Shown: one piece after another, positions 53,387 to 61,729 of the stretch
How the letters are laid out: every line of letters begins with the position of its first letter
Position numbering within the stretch: the stretch's first letter is position 1
Position numbers and translations under genes: made by a program
The notes under the pieces: generated by a model
Told to the model about the DNA's origin: nothing
The model's database searches: none
Seen by the model: only the letters and a program-made list of their open reading frames with translations
Source: Bacteroidia bacterium
GTDB taxonomy: Bacteria; Bacteroidota; Bacteroidia; J057
NCBI GenBank assembly: GCA_033391075.1
Contig: JAWPMV010000001.1
Coordinates: forward strand, 2,604,001-2,668,000
Direction of reading: 5' to 3'
Length of the DNA stretch: 64,000 nt

Positions 53387-53470
53387 GCTGCAATTTTACT
53401 GACTTACTTACATTTTTGGATATTCCAGTTAATTTTTCCTTTCCCGAATTTATCATGGCTTGGTTTTTGG

Positions 53471-53881
53471 TCAAGTGATAACCGTGGCCAGGAGTTTTCT
53501 ACGTCCTCCATGGTTTCGAAATTCACACAAATATATACCCTGCCAGGTACCTAAGTTTAGGCGGTAGTCGGTTATAGGAATGCTAACGGAAGAACCTACT
53601 AGGCTGGATTTCACATGAGAAGGCATATCATCACTGCCTTCATAGGTGTGAGTGTAATAGGGTTGGTTTTCAGGCACAAGTCGATTGAAGATCTGTTCGA
53701 AGTCAACCCGCACACTAGGGTCCGCGTTTTCGTTGATCGAAAGCCCAGCCGAAGTATGCTGAATGAAGACGTGCAGAAGGCCTTTTTCAGGCATCTGCCC
53801 AATTGAAGATAGCACGTGAGGGGTAATCAGGTGAAAACCCCGTGTATATGATGGTAATGTAATCGAAAACTGTTGAATCAT
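53471..53881 (-). CDS. YjbQ/UPF0047-family protein
   Basis: 136 residues, a single YjbQ domain with LHVFIQHTSAGLSINENADP, YTHTYEGSDDMPSHVKSSLV and GTWQGIYLCEFRNHGGRRK. E. coli YjbQ has weak thiamine-phosphate synthase-like activity and the conserved His-Ser-Asp cluster is present; the real physiological role is unknown. Its ATG overlaps head to head with the ATG of the divergent acyl carrier protein gene by two bases. Confidence 0.9.
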   Translation of the reverse strand: MIQQFSITLPSYTRGFHLITPHVLSSIGQMPEKGLLHVFIQHTSAGLSINENADPSVRVDFEQIFNRLVPENQPYYTHTYEGSDDMPSHVKSSLVGSSVSIPITDYRLNLGTWQGIYLCEFRNHGGRRKLLATVIT

Positions 53882-54155
53882 GGAAAACCTAATGGAAAAT
53901 TTAGAGGCAAAAGTAGCAAGAAGAGTAGAACTGGAAAATCAGATTAAGGATATTATCCTTGAGGTATCTGATAAAAGCATTCGAGATTACTCTGAAAATG
54001 CTCAATTCAAATCAGATCTGGGACTTGACTCTTTGGATATGGTAGAATTGATCATGATTTGTGAAAAAGACTTCTACATCACCTTGCCTGACTCGGAGTG
54101 GGAGGGACTGAGAACTCCTTCTGAGTTGATCGACCTTATTAGTTCTAAGGTGTGA
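53880..54155 (+). CDS. Acyl carrier protein
   Basis: 91 residues. The phosphopantetheine attachment serine is in LGLDSLDMVELIMICEKD; helix 1 and helix 3 follow the ACP pattern, with an acidic surface. The N-terminus (MENLMENLEAKVARRVE) is slightly longer than usual, so a second Met at 53892 is an alternative start. It is not next to fatty acid synthase genes, so it may be a dedicated carrier rather than AcpP. It is transcribed divergently from YjbQ with overlapping start codons. Confidence 0.9.
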   Translation: MENLMENLEAKVARRVELENQIKDIILEVSDKSIRDYSENAQFKSDLGLDSLDMVELIMICEKDFYITLPDSEWEGLRTPSELIDLISSKV

Positions 54156-54158
54156 TCA

Positions 54159-54779
54159 CTAATACTTGTAGGCATAATAGAGGAGTTTCAGGTATTCGTT
54201 TGTAACGAAGATCATACCTGACTCTTCTAGCCACCAGGTATCTGTTTCATAATCGATGGGATCAGCTCCTCTTATGATCACTTCGACTCCTTTCTCCCGA
54301 AATTTCTTTCTGAACACTTTCTGAATCCTGCGTGTATGAAATTTTGAGCTGATGATCATGACTCGCTTAAAATCCTCCGCTACTGAGTATCCCAAAATTT
54401 CTTCAGACTCCTCATAGGTGCTCGTTCCCCTCTTCAGGACTCGTATATCTGCAGTATCTGCCCCCATGTTTAATAAAGCTTGTTGGGCCAATTCCGCATC
54501 AGTTCGTATCTCTCCAAAAGCTTCCAGGTCTGCACTAATAGTTTCCCCCATGCAAATCAGGAGATCCGTATCCAGTTTATATACTTCCATGGCCTCGCGG
54601 CTTCTTTCCATGACAGAACCCGAAAGTATGAAAGCTGCGTCGACTGACTGGGTCGTGTCTTCCACTATCAGCAAATTGCCGATCCCTCTAAGGATAGGTA
54701 CTCTTGCCAAATAAAGTGCAGCTAGCAGGAGGATGCCTACTATCAGGAAACGAGTCAGTCGACGCAAGAACTTTTTCAT
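54159..54779 (-). CDS. YdcF/SanA/ElyC-family membrane protein (DUF218)
   Basis: About 206 residues. One N-terminal membrane helix (about 8-30) and a DUF218 domain: DAAFILSGSVMERSREAMEV, DLLICMGETISAD, ALLNMGADTADIRVLKRGTS, VMIISSKFHTRRI. Members are envelope proteins linked to undecaprenyl-lipid-based processes or vancomycin sensitivity; the mechanism is unresolved. The ATG at 54779 is preferred; a TTG at 54809 would overlap the M20 gene by 20 bp. It follows the M20 dipeptidase by 10 bp. Confidence 0.88.
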   Translation of the reverse strand: MKKFLRRLTRFLIVGILLLAALYLARVPILRGIGNLLIVEDTTQSVDAAFILSGSVMERSREAMEVYKLDTDLLICMGETISADLEAFGEIRTDAELAQQALLNMGADTADIRVLKRGTSTYEESEEILGYSVAEDFKRVMIISSKFHTRRIQKVFRKKFREKGVEVIIRGADPIDYETDTWWLEESGMIFVTNEYLKLLYYAYKY

Positions 54780-54789
54780 AATTCTCAAA

Positions 54790-56160
54790 TTACTTGCCCA
54801 TTTTGGCAAAGTGCTGATGAAAGCGAGGAATGGTTTCGATTCCTTTCAGATAATTAAAAATCCCGTAGTGCTCATTGGGGCTGTGGATGTCATCTGAATT
54901 TAATCCAAATCCCATAAGCACAGTCTCCGTCCCTAATACTTTTTGAAATAAAGCGACTATGGGAATAGAACCTCCTTCACGGGTAGGGATAGGGACTTTG
55001 CCGAAAGCATCTTCCATTGCCTTGGCAGCAGCTAAATACCCAGGGTTTTGGGTACTTACTACAGCGGCTTCTCCGCCATGATGAGGCTTTACCTTAACTT
55101 TAACTGTAGCAGGAGCAATTTTCTCAAAATGCTCTGTAAACATACGCGTAATCTCTTCAGAGCTTTGGTTAGGTACCAATCTCATAGAGATCTTGGCGAA
55201 AGCACTGGCAGGTAGTACCGTTTTTGCTCCTTCTCCGATATATCCTCCCCAAATTCCATTTACATCCAGGGTCGGACGGATAGAGGCTCTTTCCGTCACA
55301 GAGTAGGCTTTTTCTCCTCCTGTACCTCCAATTCCAAGATCATCCTGGTATTCATGGAGGTTAAAGGGACGTCTGGCCAGATCGTTTCTTTCCTCCTGAC
55401 TCAATTCGACGACCTTGTCATAAAAACCCGGAATGGTGATCTGACCGTTTTCATCCTTGAGGGACGCGATCATTTCACAAAGCACATTGAGAGGATTTTC
55501 AACAGCTCCTCCATATACTCCCGAGTGCAAATCTCTATTCGGGCCGTGAACTTCTACTTCGACATAGGAGAGGCCTCTTAAGCCTACAGTGATAGAAGGT
55601 GTATCATTGGCCAGCATAGAGGTGTCAGATACAAGGATGATGTCGGCACTGAGTTTATCTATATTAGCCCTTACAAAGTCTTCCAGATTGTCGCTGCCTA
55701 CTTCTTCTTCTCCTTCTATAAGAAACTTCACATTACAAGGAAGTTCTCCCATTTCATTTAGGGCTTCTATTGCTTTCATGTGCATATACATCTGCCCTTT
55801 GTCATCACAAGCGCCTCGGGCGTAGATTTTTCCATCCTTGATCACCGGTTCGAAAGGAGGGCTGTCCCATAGATCGAGGGGATCAGGGGGCTGCACATCA
55901 TAATGGCCATAGACCAAAACAGTCGGCAAGTCAGCACTTATAATTTTTTCAGCAAAAACAATCGGATGTCCGGGAGTTGCATGTTTCTCTACCGTTTGCA
56001 AACCCAATTTCCCAAACTGATCAATTAACCAGTCTGCAGCACGGTCTACATCAGCCTTGTAGGCTGAATCAGCACTGATACTAGGTATTTTCAGGAAATC
56101 AATAAGTTCCTTAAGGAATCTTTCCTTATTACTATCAACAAAGTCTTTTATTTGATCCAT
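54790..56160 (-). CDS. M20-family dipeptidase
   Basis: 456 residues, two-zinc amidohydrolase of the CNDP/PepV type. Metal site motifs: VLVYGHYDVQPPDP (His, Asp), GACDDKGQMYMH (Asp), LIEGEEEVGS (Glu pair), ILVSDTSML (Asp) and the final His in SDDIHSPNEHYG. A lid domain occupies about 180-340. It cleaves dipeptides in the cytoplasm. It precedes the YdcF-type gene closely. Confidence 0.92.
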   Translation of the reverse strand: MDQIKDFVDSNKERFLKELIDFLKIPSISADSAYKADVDRAADWLIDQFGKLGLQTVEKHATPGHPIVFAEKIISADLPTVLVYGHYDVQPPDPLDLWDSPPFEPVIKDGKIYARGACDDKGQMYMHMKAIEALNEMGELPCNVKFLIEGEEEVGSDNLEDFVRANIDKLSADIILVSDTSMLANDTPSITVGLRGLSYVEVEVHGPNRDLHSGVYGGAVENPLNVLCEMIASLKDENGQITIPGFYDKVVELSQEERNDLARRPFNLHEYQDDLGIGGTGGEKAYSVTERASIRPTLDVNGIWGGYIGEGAKTVLPASAFAKISMRLVPNQSSEEITRMFTEHFEKIAPATVKVKVKPHHGGEAAVVSTQNPGYLAAAKAMEDAFGKVPIPTREGGSIPIVALFQKVLGTETVLMGFGLNSDDIHSPNEHYGIFNYLKGIETIPRFHQHFAKMGK

Positions 56161-56217
56161 ATAGCATTATTCTTGGATCAAATGTAGTATAAAAATAAGG
56201 GCTTTGGAAATAGAAGA

Positions 56218-56841
56218 TCAGGCTCTGCCCAATTTCAATTTGAAGGGGATGGGTTCATATTCCCGTTCCATATTAGAGGCCAAGACCAAAATGCGATCTC
56301 CCAGGTATTTATCTATCAGATCGAGGATTTTTCGTGCGTTATCCTTATCCATATTACTGGTTGGTTCATCCAGCATAAGGACTTTTGATTGGGTAAAGAT
56401 GGCCATGCCTACTTTAGCCCGCTGAAGCATACCTGAAGAATAATAATTCAGAAGTTTATCCTTATCATCCCAAAGATCAAGTACTTTGATCATTTCCTCA
56501 ATAGAAGAGAGTAGGGGAGTTTTAAATTTGAAGTGAAGCCGGAACTGTTCCTCTAGGCTTAACTCAGGAAATACCTCAATATAAGGCCCCATCCAGCTGA
56601 TATACTGGTAGGCCTGATCAAGGGGAATTTTCTTCCCATCAATAAAATATTGGACTTTTCCTGTGCTGGGACTGCTTTGTGCAGCAATGATCCTCAAGAG
56701 AGTAGATTTGCCGGAACCATTGGTTCCGACTAATGCTATCTTTTTATGTTCTCCCAATGAGAGATCAAGGTCTTTGAATAACCAGTTTCGATTAAACTTC
56801 TTACCAACTCCCTTTAAGGCTATGTCAAAAGCGCCTGGCAT
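56218..56841 (-). CDS. Orphan ABC-type ATPase with unusual signature motif
   Basis: About 207 residues, a single nucleotide-binding domain. Walker A is [15 protein letters not shown], Walker B is KVLMLDEPTSNMDKD, and a Q-loop lies near YQYISWMGPYIEV. The signature is YYSSGMLQRAKV, so SSGML replaces the usual LSGGQ, although the preceding and following residues keep the helix. No permease or substrate-binding gene lies beside it. Start is the ATG at 56841, which begins one base after the lpxA stop; the upstream in-frame ATG at 56919 would overlap lpxA extensively. Co-transcription with the lpx genes suggests an envelope-related role (inference). Confidence 0.82.
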   Translation of the reverse strand: MPGAFDIALKGVGKKFNRNWLFKDLDLSLGEHKKIALVGTNGSGKSTLLRIIAAQSSPSTGKVQYFIDGKKIPLDQAYQYISWMGPYIEVFPELSLEEQFRLHFKFKTPLLSSIEEMIKVLDLWDDKDKLLNYYSSGMLQRAKVGMAIFTQSKVLMLDEPTSNMDKDNARKILDLIDKYLGDRILVLASNMEREYEPIPFKLKLGRA

Positions 56842-56842
56842 C

Positions 56843-57904
56843 TCATTCTTCCTTTGTCCCACTTTCTTCTGAACTACCAGAGCTTGAAGTATAGCCTCTG
56901 ATGATACCCCTGGAGGCATTTCTTACAAAGGTAATGACTTCATCTCTTTCTTCAGTAGGTGGAAGATGAGCTTCTATATAATCGAGTGCTTTAGAATTAT
57001 TCATACCAGAAAGGAATAGTTTTCGGTAGATATTCTGAATCTCGTGGATCGTTGCATTGTCAAAGCCACGTCTTCTCAGTCCGATAGAGTTGACACCTTC
57101 ATATTGCACAGGATATCTTCTTCCTGCCTTTACAAATGGTGGAACATCTTTACCGACCAGAGAACCTCCGGAAAGGATTACATGTCTTCCGATCTTTACA
57201 AACTGGTGAACGGCTGACATACCACCAATAATGGCAAAATCACCGACTACTACATGGCCGGCCATATTTACTGCATTGGCGAGAATCACATTATTTCCCA
57301 GCACACAATCATGTGCCACATGAGAATATGCCATAATCAGGCAGTTTTTGCCTACGATGGTTTTTCCCAGATAATCCGTTCCTCTATTGAGGGTAGCGCA
57401 CTCGCGGATGGTTGTATTTTCTCCAATTTCCAGGGTAGTTTTTTCCCCGTGAAATTTTAGGTCCTGAGGAATCCCGGAAAGAACAGCCCCGGGAAAAATT
57501 TTGCAATTTTTTCCGATTCTTGCTCCATCAAAAATGGTCACATTCGAACCGATCCAGCATCCTTCCTGAATACTGACGCCCCCTCTGATCGTAACAGAAG
57601 GTTCGATATGCACATTGTCGTGAATGCTGATTTTTGGATTCAGGCTGGTAGATGCCTGTTCTTTGTTCCAGAATTCCAGGTCGCGGATTTCTGGCGAAAT
57701 AACTGTCCCAGAGGAAATATTTACATTTTTTCCAATACTTACACCGGGATGAATTACAACATTGCTACCTATTTTGGACCCCTCACCGATCTCAACATCT
57801 TCATGGATAATACTAAATGGACCAAATTGAACGCTTTCATGGATTTTTGCCTTTGGGCTGAGGAATACTTGGGCGGTGTCTTGGTCAGGATGCTTTATAG
57901 TCAT
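56843..57904 (-). CDS. lpxA: UDP-N-acetylglucosamine acyltransferase LpxA with an extra N-terminal beta-helix repeat
   Basis: 353 residues, versus about 260 usual for LpxA, the first enzyme of lipid A synthesis. The core (from about 92) is LpxA-like: GIPQDLKF (144-151), the catalytic-site His in SHVAHDC (His195/His198), DFAIIGGMSAVHQF, and the C-terminal helical domain RRGFDNATIHEIQNIYR. The extra N-terminus (about 14-100) repeats the same left-handed beta-helix and loop: HESVQFGPFSIIHEDVEIG with EIRDLEFWNKEQ echoing the IPQDLKF loop. The C-terminus ends in a Ser/Gly/Glu tail. Its ATGA overlaps the lpxC-fabZ stop. Identity as LpxA is firm. Confidence 0.9.
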   Translation of the reverse strand: MTIKHPDQDTAQVFLSPKAKIHESVQFGPFSIIHEDVEIGEGSKIGSNVVIHPGVSIGKNVNISSGTVISPEIRDLEFWNKEQASTSLNPKISIHDNVHIEPSVTIRGGVSIQEGCWIGSNVTIFDGARIGKNCKIFPGAVLSGIPQDLKFHGEKTTLEIGENTTIRECATLNRGTDYLGKTIVGKNCLIMAYSHVAHDCVLGNNVILANAVNMAGHVVVGDFAIIGGMSAVHQFVKIGRHVILSGGSLVGKDVPPFVKAGRRYPVQYEGVNSIGLRRRGFDNATIHEIQNIYRKLFLSGMNNSKALDYIEAHLPPTEERDEVITFVRNASRGIIRGYTSSSGSSEESGTKEE

Positions 57905-59301
57905 AGTTTGTCTTTTGGTACAACGCTCGCAACTAAATCTGCGGAGGAGACGAGCTGCCCATCTACATAGGCTTTTCCACTCATTTTACATATACTCCTA
58001 CGAAGTGCCGTCATTTCCAATTCTAAAATTAGGGTATCACCTGGAATAACTGGTTTTTTGAAACGAACGTTGTCAATTGCTACAAAATAAACCCAAATTG
58101 ATTTGGGATTGTCTATCGTGTTGAGCAGTAGTATCCCTCCTAATTGTCCCATCGCCTCAACTTGTAGTACGCCTGGCATGATCGGGTTTCCGGGGAAGTG
58201 ACCTTGGAAAAAAGGTTCATTGAATGTTACATTCTTAACTCCCCTGATCGTACTTTCTGTAAAATCTGTAACCTTATCTACCAGCAGGAAGGGATATCTA
58301 TGAGGTAGTATTTCATGAATCGCATTGATGTCAAAAATCACCCCGGGTTTCCCTCCTTTTCCTTTAGAGAACTTATTAGCTATACGTTGTTGTTTAATTT
58401 TAGATTTAATTTTTTTCGCTAATTCTACATTTGATTTGTGTCCGGGCCGAGAAGCGATGATTTTTCCCTTCAAAGGCATGCCTACAAGCGCCAGATCCCC
58501 CAATAGATCCAATAACTTGTGTCGGGCAGGTTCATTTGGAAATCTAAACCCATTTTTATTTAAAATCCCAGCCTTTATTTCTACATCACTTACCCCAAAA
58601 ATATTTTGTAACTTTCTTATTTCTTCTTCCTCCTCGTCTTTGTCCATTATTACAACTGCACTATCCAAACTCCCTCCCTTTATTAAACCTGCCTGATGTA
58701 AGGCTTCCAGTTCGTGGACAAAACAGAAAGTTCGGGCACTTGAGAACTCCTCTTTAAACTGAGAAATGGACTTCATGTTTGCATGCTGAGCTTCGATCGC
58801 CTTGGATCCAAAATCGATGAAAGTATTCAGCTCGAAAGACCTGGCAGGAAAAGCTGCCAACGTTATATCATTCGCCTCATCGCTGTAGGTAATAGATTCA
58901 TCAATCTCAAAATAGATACGTTCAGCATCTTGTTCATCCAATCCTGTTTCCAGCAATTTCTCAATAAACTCCCGAGAGCTTCCATCCATAATAGGAGGTT
59001 CTGGTCCATCCAGGTCGATCAGGGCATTGTCTATCCCCAATCCCATAAGAGCAGCCATTACATGCTCTACGGTATGAACTTTCGCTCCATTTTCCTTTAG
59101 GGTAGTCCCTCTTGAAGTATCCACAACTAAATCGACATCAGCATGGACCAAAGGTTGCCCCTCGATGTCTGTTCTTCGGAAAATTATTCCATGATCAGGC
59201 TCAGCCGGATGAAAAGTCATCGTTACTGGCACTCCCGTATGAAGGCCCTTACCACTTATCGATGTCGCAGATTTAATTGTGTGTTGTTTTTCCATCTCCA
59301 T
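57901..59301 (-). CDS. Bifunctional LpxC-FabZ (UDP-3-O-acyl-GlcNAc deacetylase / 3-hydroxyacyl-ACP dehydratase)
   Basis: 466 residues, a fusion typical of Bacteroidota. LpxC part (about 1-300): TISGKGLHTGVPV-like start (SISGKGLHTG), HTVEHVMAALMGLG with a zinc His, PARHKLLDLLGDLALVG with further zinc ligands. FabZ part (about 315-466): ILPHRYPFLLVDKVTDF, FFQGHFPGNPIMPGVLQVEA with catalytic His and Glu. LpxC commits to lipid A, FabZ makes enoyl-ACP for fatty acids, so the fusion links the two. It starts 7 bp after lpxD and overlaps lpxA. Confidence 0.96.
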   Translation of the reverse strand: MEMEKQHTIKSATSISGKGLHTGVPVTMTFHPAEPDHGIIFRRTDIEGQPLVHADVDLVVDTSRGTTLKENGAKVHTVEHVMAALMGLGIDNALIDLDGPEPPIMDGSSREFIEKLLETGLDEQDAERIYFEIDESITYSDEANDITLAAFPARSFELNTFIDFGSKAIEAQHANMKSISQFKEEFSSARTFCFVHELEALHQAGLIKGGSLDSAVVIMDKDEEEEEIRKLQNIFGVSDVEIKAGILNKNGFRFPNEPARHKLLDLLGDLALVGMPLKGKIIASRPGHKSNVELAKKIKSKIKQQRIANKFSKGKGGKPGVIFDINAIHEILPHRYPFLLVDKVTDFTESTIRGVKNVTFNEPFFQGHFPGNPIMPGVLQVEAMGQLGGILLLNTIDNPKSIWVYFVAIDNVRFKKPVIPGDTLILELEMTALRRSICKMSGKAYVDGQLVSSADLVASVVPKDKL

Positions 59302-59308
59302 TTCGATC

Positions 59309-60343
59309 TCAAGATCTGTTCTTTAATTCGTTTTCAAGTGCTTCTATCCTTTCGTCCATGCTTTTCAGTTTTCTGAAAAACAATTCGGATCTCAATTGAT
59401 CTCTAAAGGGTTGAATAGGTGATCCCCTGAACGCCTGGCCTTCTTCTTTAATGGATCGGTTTACCCCTGACTGAGCATCGATCTTTGTTCGATCGGCTAT
59501 ATTCAGGTGTCCTACGATCCCTACCTGTCCTCCAATCAAGATGTTAGCACCCAATTTAGTGCTTCCTGATATTCCTGATTGAGCAGCTATTGCCGTATGA
59601 TTTCCCACTTCTACATTGTGGGCGATCTGTACCAGGTTGTCAAGCTTGGCACCTTTGGTAATCCGCGTACTTCCAGTTGTCGCTCTATCTATACAGGTAT
59701 TAGAACCTATTTCAACTCCATCCTCAAGGATTACGTTGCCTATATGATGAATTTTTTTAAAGCTTCCGTCCGCTTGTGGAGCAAATCCGAAGCCATCACT
59801 TCCTATACGACAGCCTGCATGCAGGATACATCCCTTGCCAATTTTTGACTGAGGGTATATAACTACCTGCGGATACAATAGGGTATTGTCATCAATTTCT
59901 GAATAGTCTCCTACATAGCAGCCCGGAAAAATCTTCACATTATTCCCGATTTTTACCTCAGCACCTATGTAGGAAAAAGCTCCAATATAGGCTCCTTCAC
60001 CAATTTCGGCAGAGGAATCGATAAAACTCGGTTCTTCTATCCCGTTTTTTTGAGCTAGTAAGACCTTTTGTGCTTCTTCAAGAAGCTTACTGAAGGCAGA
60101 ATATGGATCGTCAACTTTTAGCAGGGTAGGGGTGTAGTCTCCTTCTGCTTCGAAATCTCTAGCTACAAGGAGAGCAGAGGCCTGAGTACTGTTGAGGTAC
60201 TTTTTATACTTCATATTGGCCAAAAAGCTAATGCTCCCCGGACCAGCTTCTTCAATCTTGGATAGGGTGCTTATTTCCTTGTCAGGATTCCCTATTACTT
60301 CCGCTTGAAGTAAGGCTGCTATCGTGCTAAGAGAAACGTTCAT
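59309..60343 (-). CDS. lpxD: UDP-3-O-acylglucosamine N-acyltransferase LpxD
   Basis: About 344 residues. N-terminal uridine-binding domain (about 1-100; KEISTLSKIEEAGPGSISFL, ANMKYKKYL), a left-handed beta-helix of hexapeptide repeats (about 105-290) containing the catalytic His in LVQIAHNVEVGNHTAI, and a C-terminal helix (RKLKSMDERIEALE). It adds the second acyl chain in lipid A synthesis. Start is the ATG at 60343 (MNVSLSTIAALL); a TTG at 60394 is unnecessary. It follows the dihydroorotase-like gene by 52 bp. Confidence 0.94.
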   Translation of the reverse strand: MNVSLSTIAALLQAEVIGNPDKEISTLSKIEEAGPGSISFLANMKYKKYLNSTQASALLVARDFEAEGDYTPTLLKVDDPYSAFSKLLEEAQKVLLAQKNGIEEPSFIDSSAEIGEGAYIGAFSYIGAEVKIGNNVKIFPGCYVGDYSEIDDNTLLYPQVVIYPQSKIGKGCILHAGCRIGSDGFGFAPQADGSFKKIHHIGNVILEDGVEIGSNTCIDRATTGSTRITKGAKLDNLVQIAHNVEVGNHTAIAAQSGISGSTKLGANILIGGQVGIVGHLNIADRTKIDAQSGVNRSIKEEGQAFRGSPIQPFRDQLRSELFFRKLKSMDERIEALENELKNRS

Positions 60344-60395
60344 TTCTGCTTTATTTTTTTCAGGCGGCCAAGTTACATATTCTTTATTTGCCAAA

Positions 60396-61682
60396 CTAAC
60401 TTAGGGAAAAGTAGCGATTTCCTTTGATTACGCCGAGAACTTTACCCTTCATTTTGCGCCCAATCAAGGGACTATTTTTGGCTCTGGACGGAATTTGATT
60501 TTTGGTAAATTCCCACTCTTTTTTCGGATGAAAGATCGTAAGATTTGCTGACTCTCCTTCTGTCAATTGTGGAAAGGGAATATCCAAAATTTGTCTGGGT
60601 CTCAGGCTGACAAGTTCAATCCATTTTTCAAGATCTATAAGGCCTGATTCTATCAAGTGCTCATTGGCCAGAGAGAAAAAACTCTGGAGGCTCAACATAC
60701 CTGGCTCAGCCTGTTCAAACTGTAGATTTTTTTCTTCCATTCCCTGGGCTTGGTGTGCAGAGGTTAAAACATCAATAGTGCCTTTTTGAAGAGCCTTCTG
60801 CAAGGCTTTTACATCTTTTCTGGACCTTAATGGAGGGAAAAGTTTATAATTGGGATCAAAACTCAATAGTTCCTCATCGCTCATGCAGAGGTATTGAATT
60901 GATGTTCCTACACTCAAACCCTCATGTTTACGTTTGGCAGAGCCTATCATATTAGCAGCTTCAGGCGTACTCAGCGGTTGTACATGAAAACGACTGGGTG
61001 AGTAATCCAAAAGTTGTAATTGACGGCTTAGGGCAATTGTCTCGGATAGAGAAGGAATCCCTTTCATTCCCAATTGAGTTGAAATGGGCCCCTCATGCAT
61101 TTGGCCGCTTCCATTTAGGCTCATATCCATAGGGCAATCTATGATGAGGCCACTAAATGAACGTGTGTATTGCAAAGCTCTCAGCAATAAGCCAGAATCC
61201 TGTACAGGATGCGATCCATCTGTAAAAGCCAGAGCTCCGGCATTATGCATCTCAAACACTTCTGCCAGATCTTTTCCATGAACTCCTTGCGAAAGAGCAC
61301 CGGTGAAATAAAAATCAACCGGCAGTTGGTCGGTTTGCTGAATCAGAGAACGTAATACCTGGCTATTATCTACTACGGGATCCGTATTTGGGTAGCAAAG
61401 CAATCCGGTAAATCCTCCACGAATCGCTGCTTTATTTAATTCAGTAAAAGTTTCTTTGTACTCAAATCCAGGGTCAGAAAGGTGGACTTGCATGTCAAAC
61501 CAGCCCGGAGAAACATAGGCTCCTTTTTCCTCTATGACTTCTACTCCTTTAGAATGTTTGAGCTGTATAGACTTGTCTATTTCTTTAATCTTTCCGGATT
61601 CGATCAGGATATCTACCTTCTTCTTGTGAAATTTACTCCCAGGGGCTAACAACCTGACTTGTTGGAGGAGAAAAGACTTCAT
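60396..61682 (-). CDS. Dihydroorotase-like protein with disrupted metal site (PyrC-type, probably non-catalytic)
   Basis: 428 residues with the type I dihydroorotase fold: SPGWFDMQVHLSDPGFEYKE, GGFTGLLCYPNTDPVVDN, LAEVFEMHNAGALAFTDG, GPISTQLGMKGIPSLSE. The metal-binding positions are altered: the DxHxH motif is DMQVH (Gln65), the carboxylate/His region reads DCPMDMSLNG where HxED is usual, and the HxxH pair is HVQPLST (Pro236). The late TxDHAPH motif reads TSAHQAQ. These suggest loss of catalysis, as in PyrC-prime proteins that support aspartate transcarbamoylase assembly. A working PyrC would be elsewhere. It lies between the BatA/VWA gene and lpxD. Confidence 0.88.
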   Translation of the reverse strand: MKSFLLQQVRLLAPGSKFHKKKVDILIESGKIKEIDKSIQLKHSKGVEVIEEKGAYVSPGWFDMQVHLSDPGFEYKETFTELNKAAIRGGFTGLLCYPNTDPVVDNSQVLRSLIQQTDQLPVDFYFTGALSQGVHGKDLAEVFEMHNAGALAFTDGSHPVQDSGLLLRALQYTRSFSGLIIDCPMDMSLNGSGQMHEGPISTQLGMKGIPSLSETIALSRQLQLLDYSPSRFHVQPLSTPEAANMIGSAKRKHEGLSVGTSIQYLCMSDEELLSFDPNYKLFPPLRSRKDVKALQKALQKGTIDVLTSAHQAQGMEEKNLQFEQAEPGMLSLQSFFSLANEHLIESGLIDLEKWIELVSLRPRQILDIPFPQLTEGESANLTIFHPKKEWEFTKNQIPSRAKNSPLIGRKMKGKVLGVIKGNRYFSLS

Positions 61683-61729
61683 AAAATAGATGAGTTAAGC
61701 GCTTTAGACGAAAATTCCTGCAATTTCGC

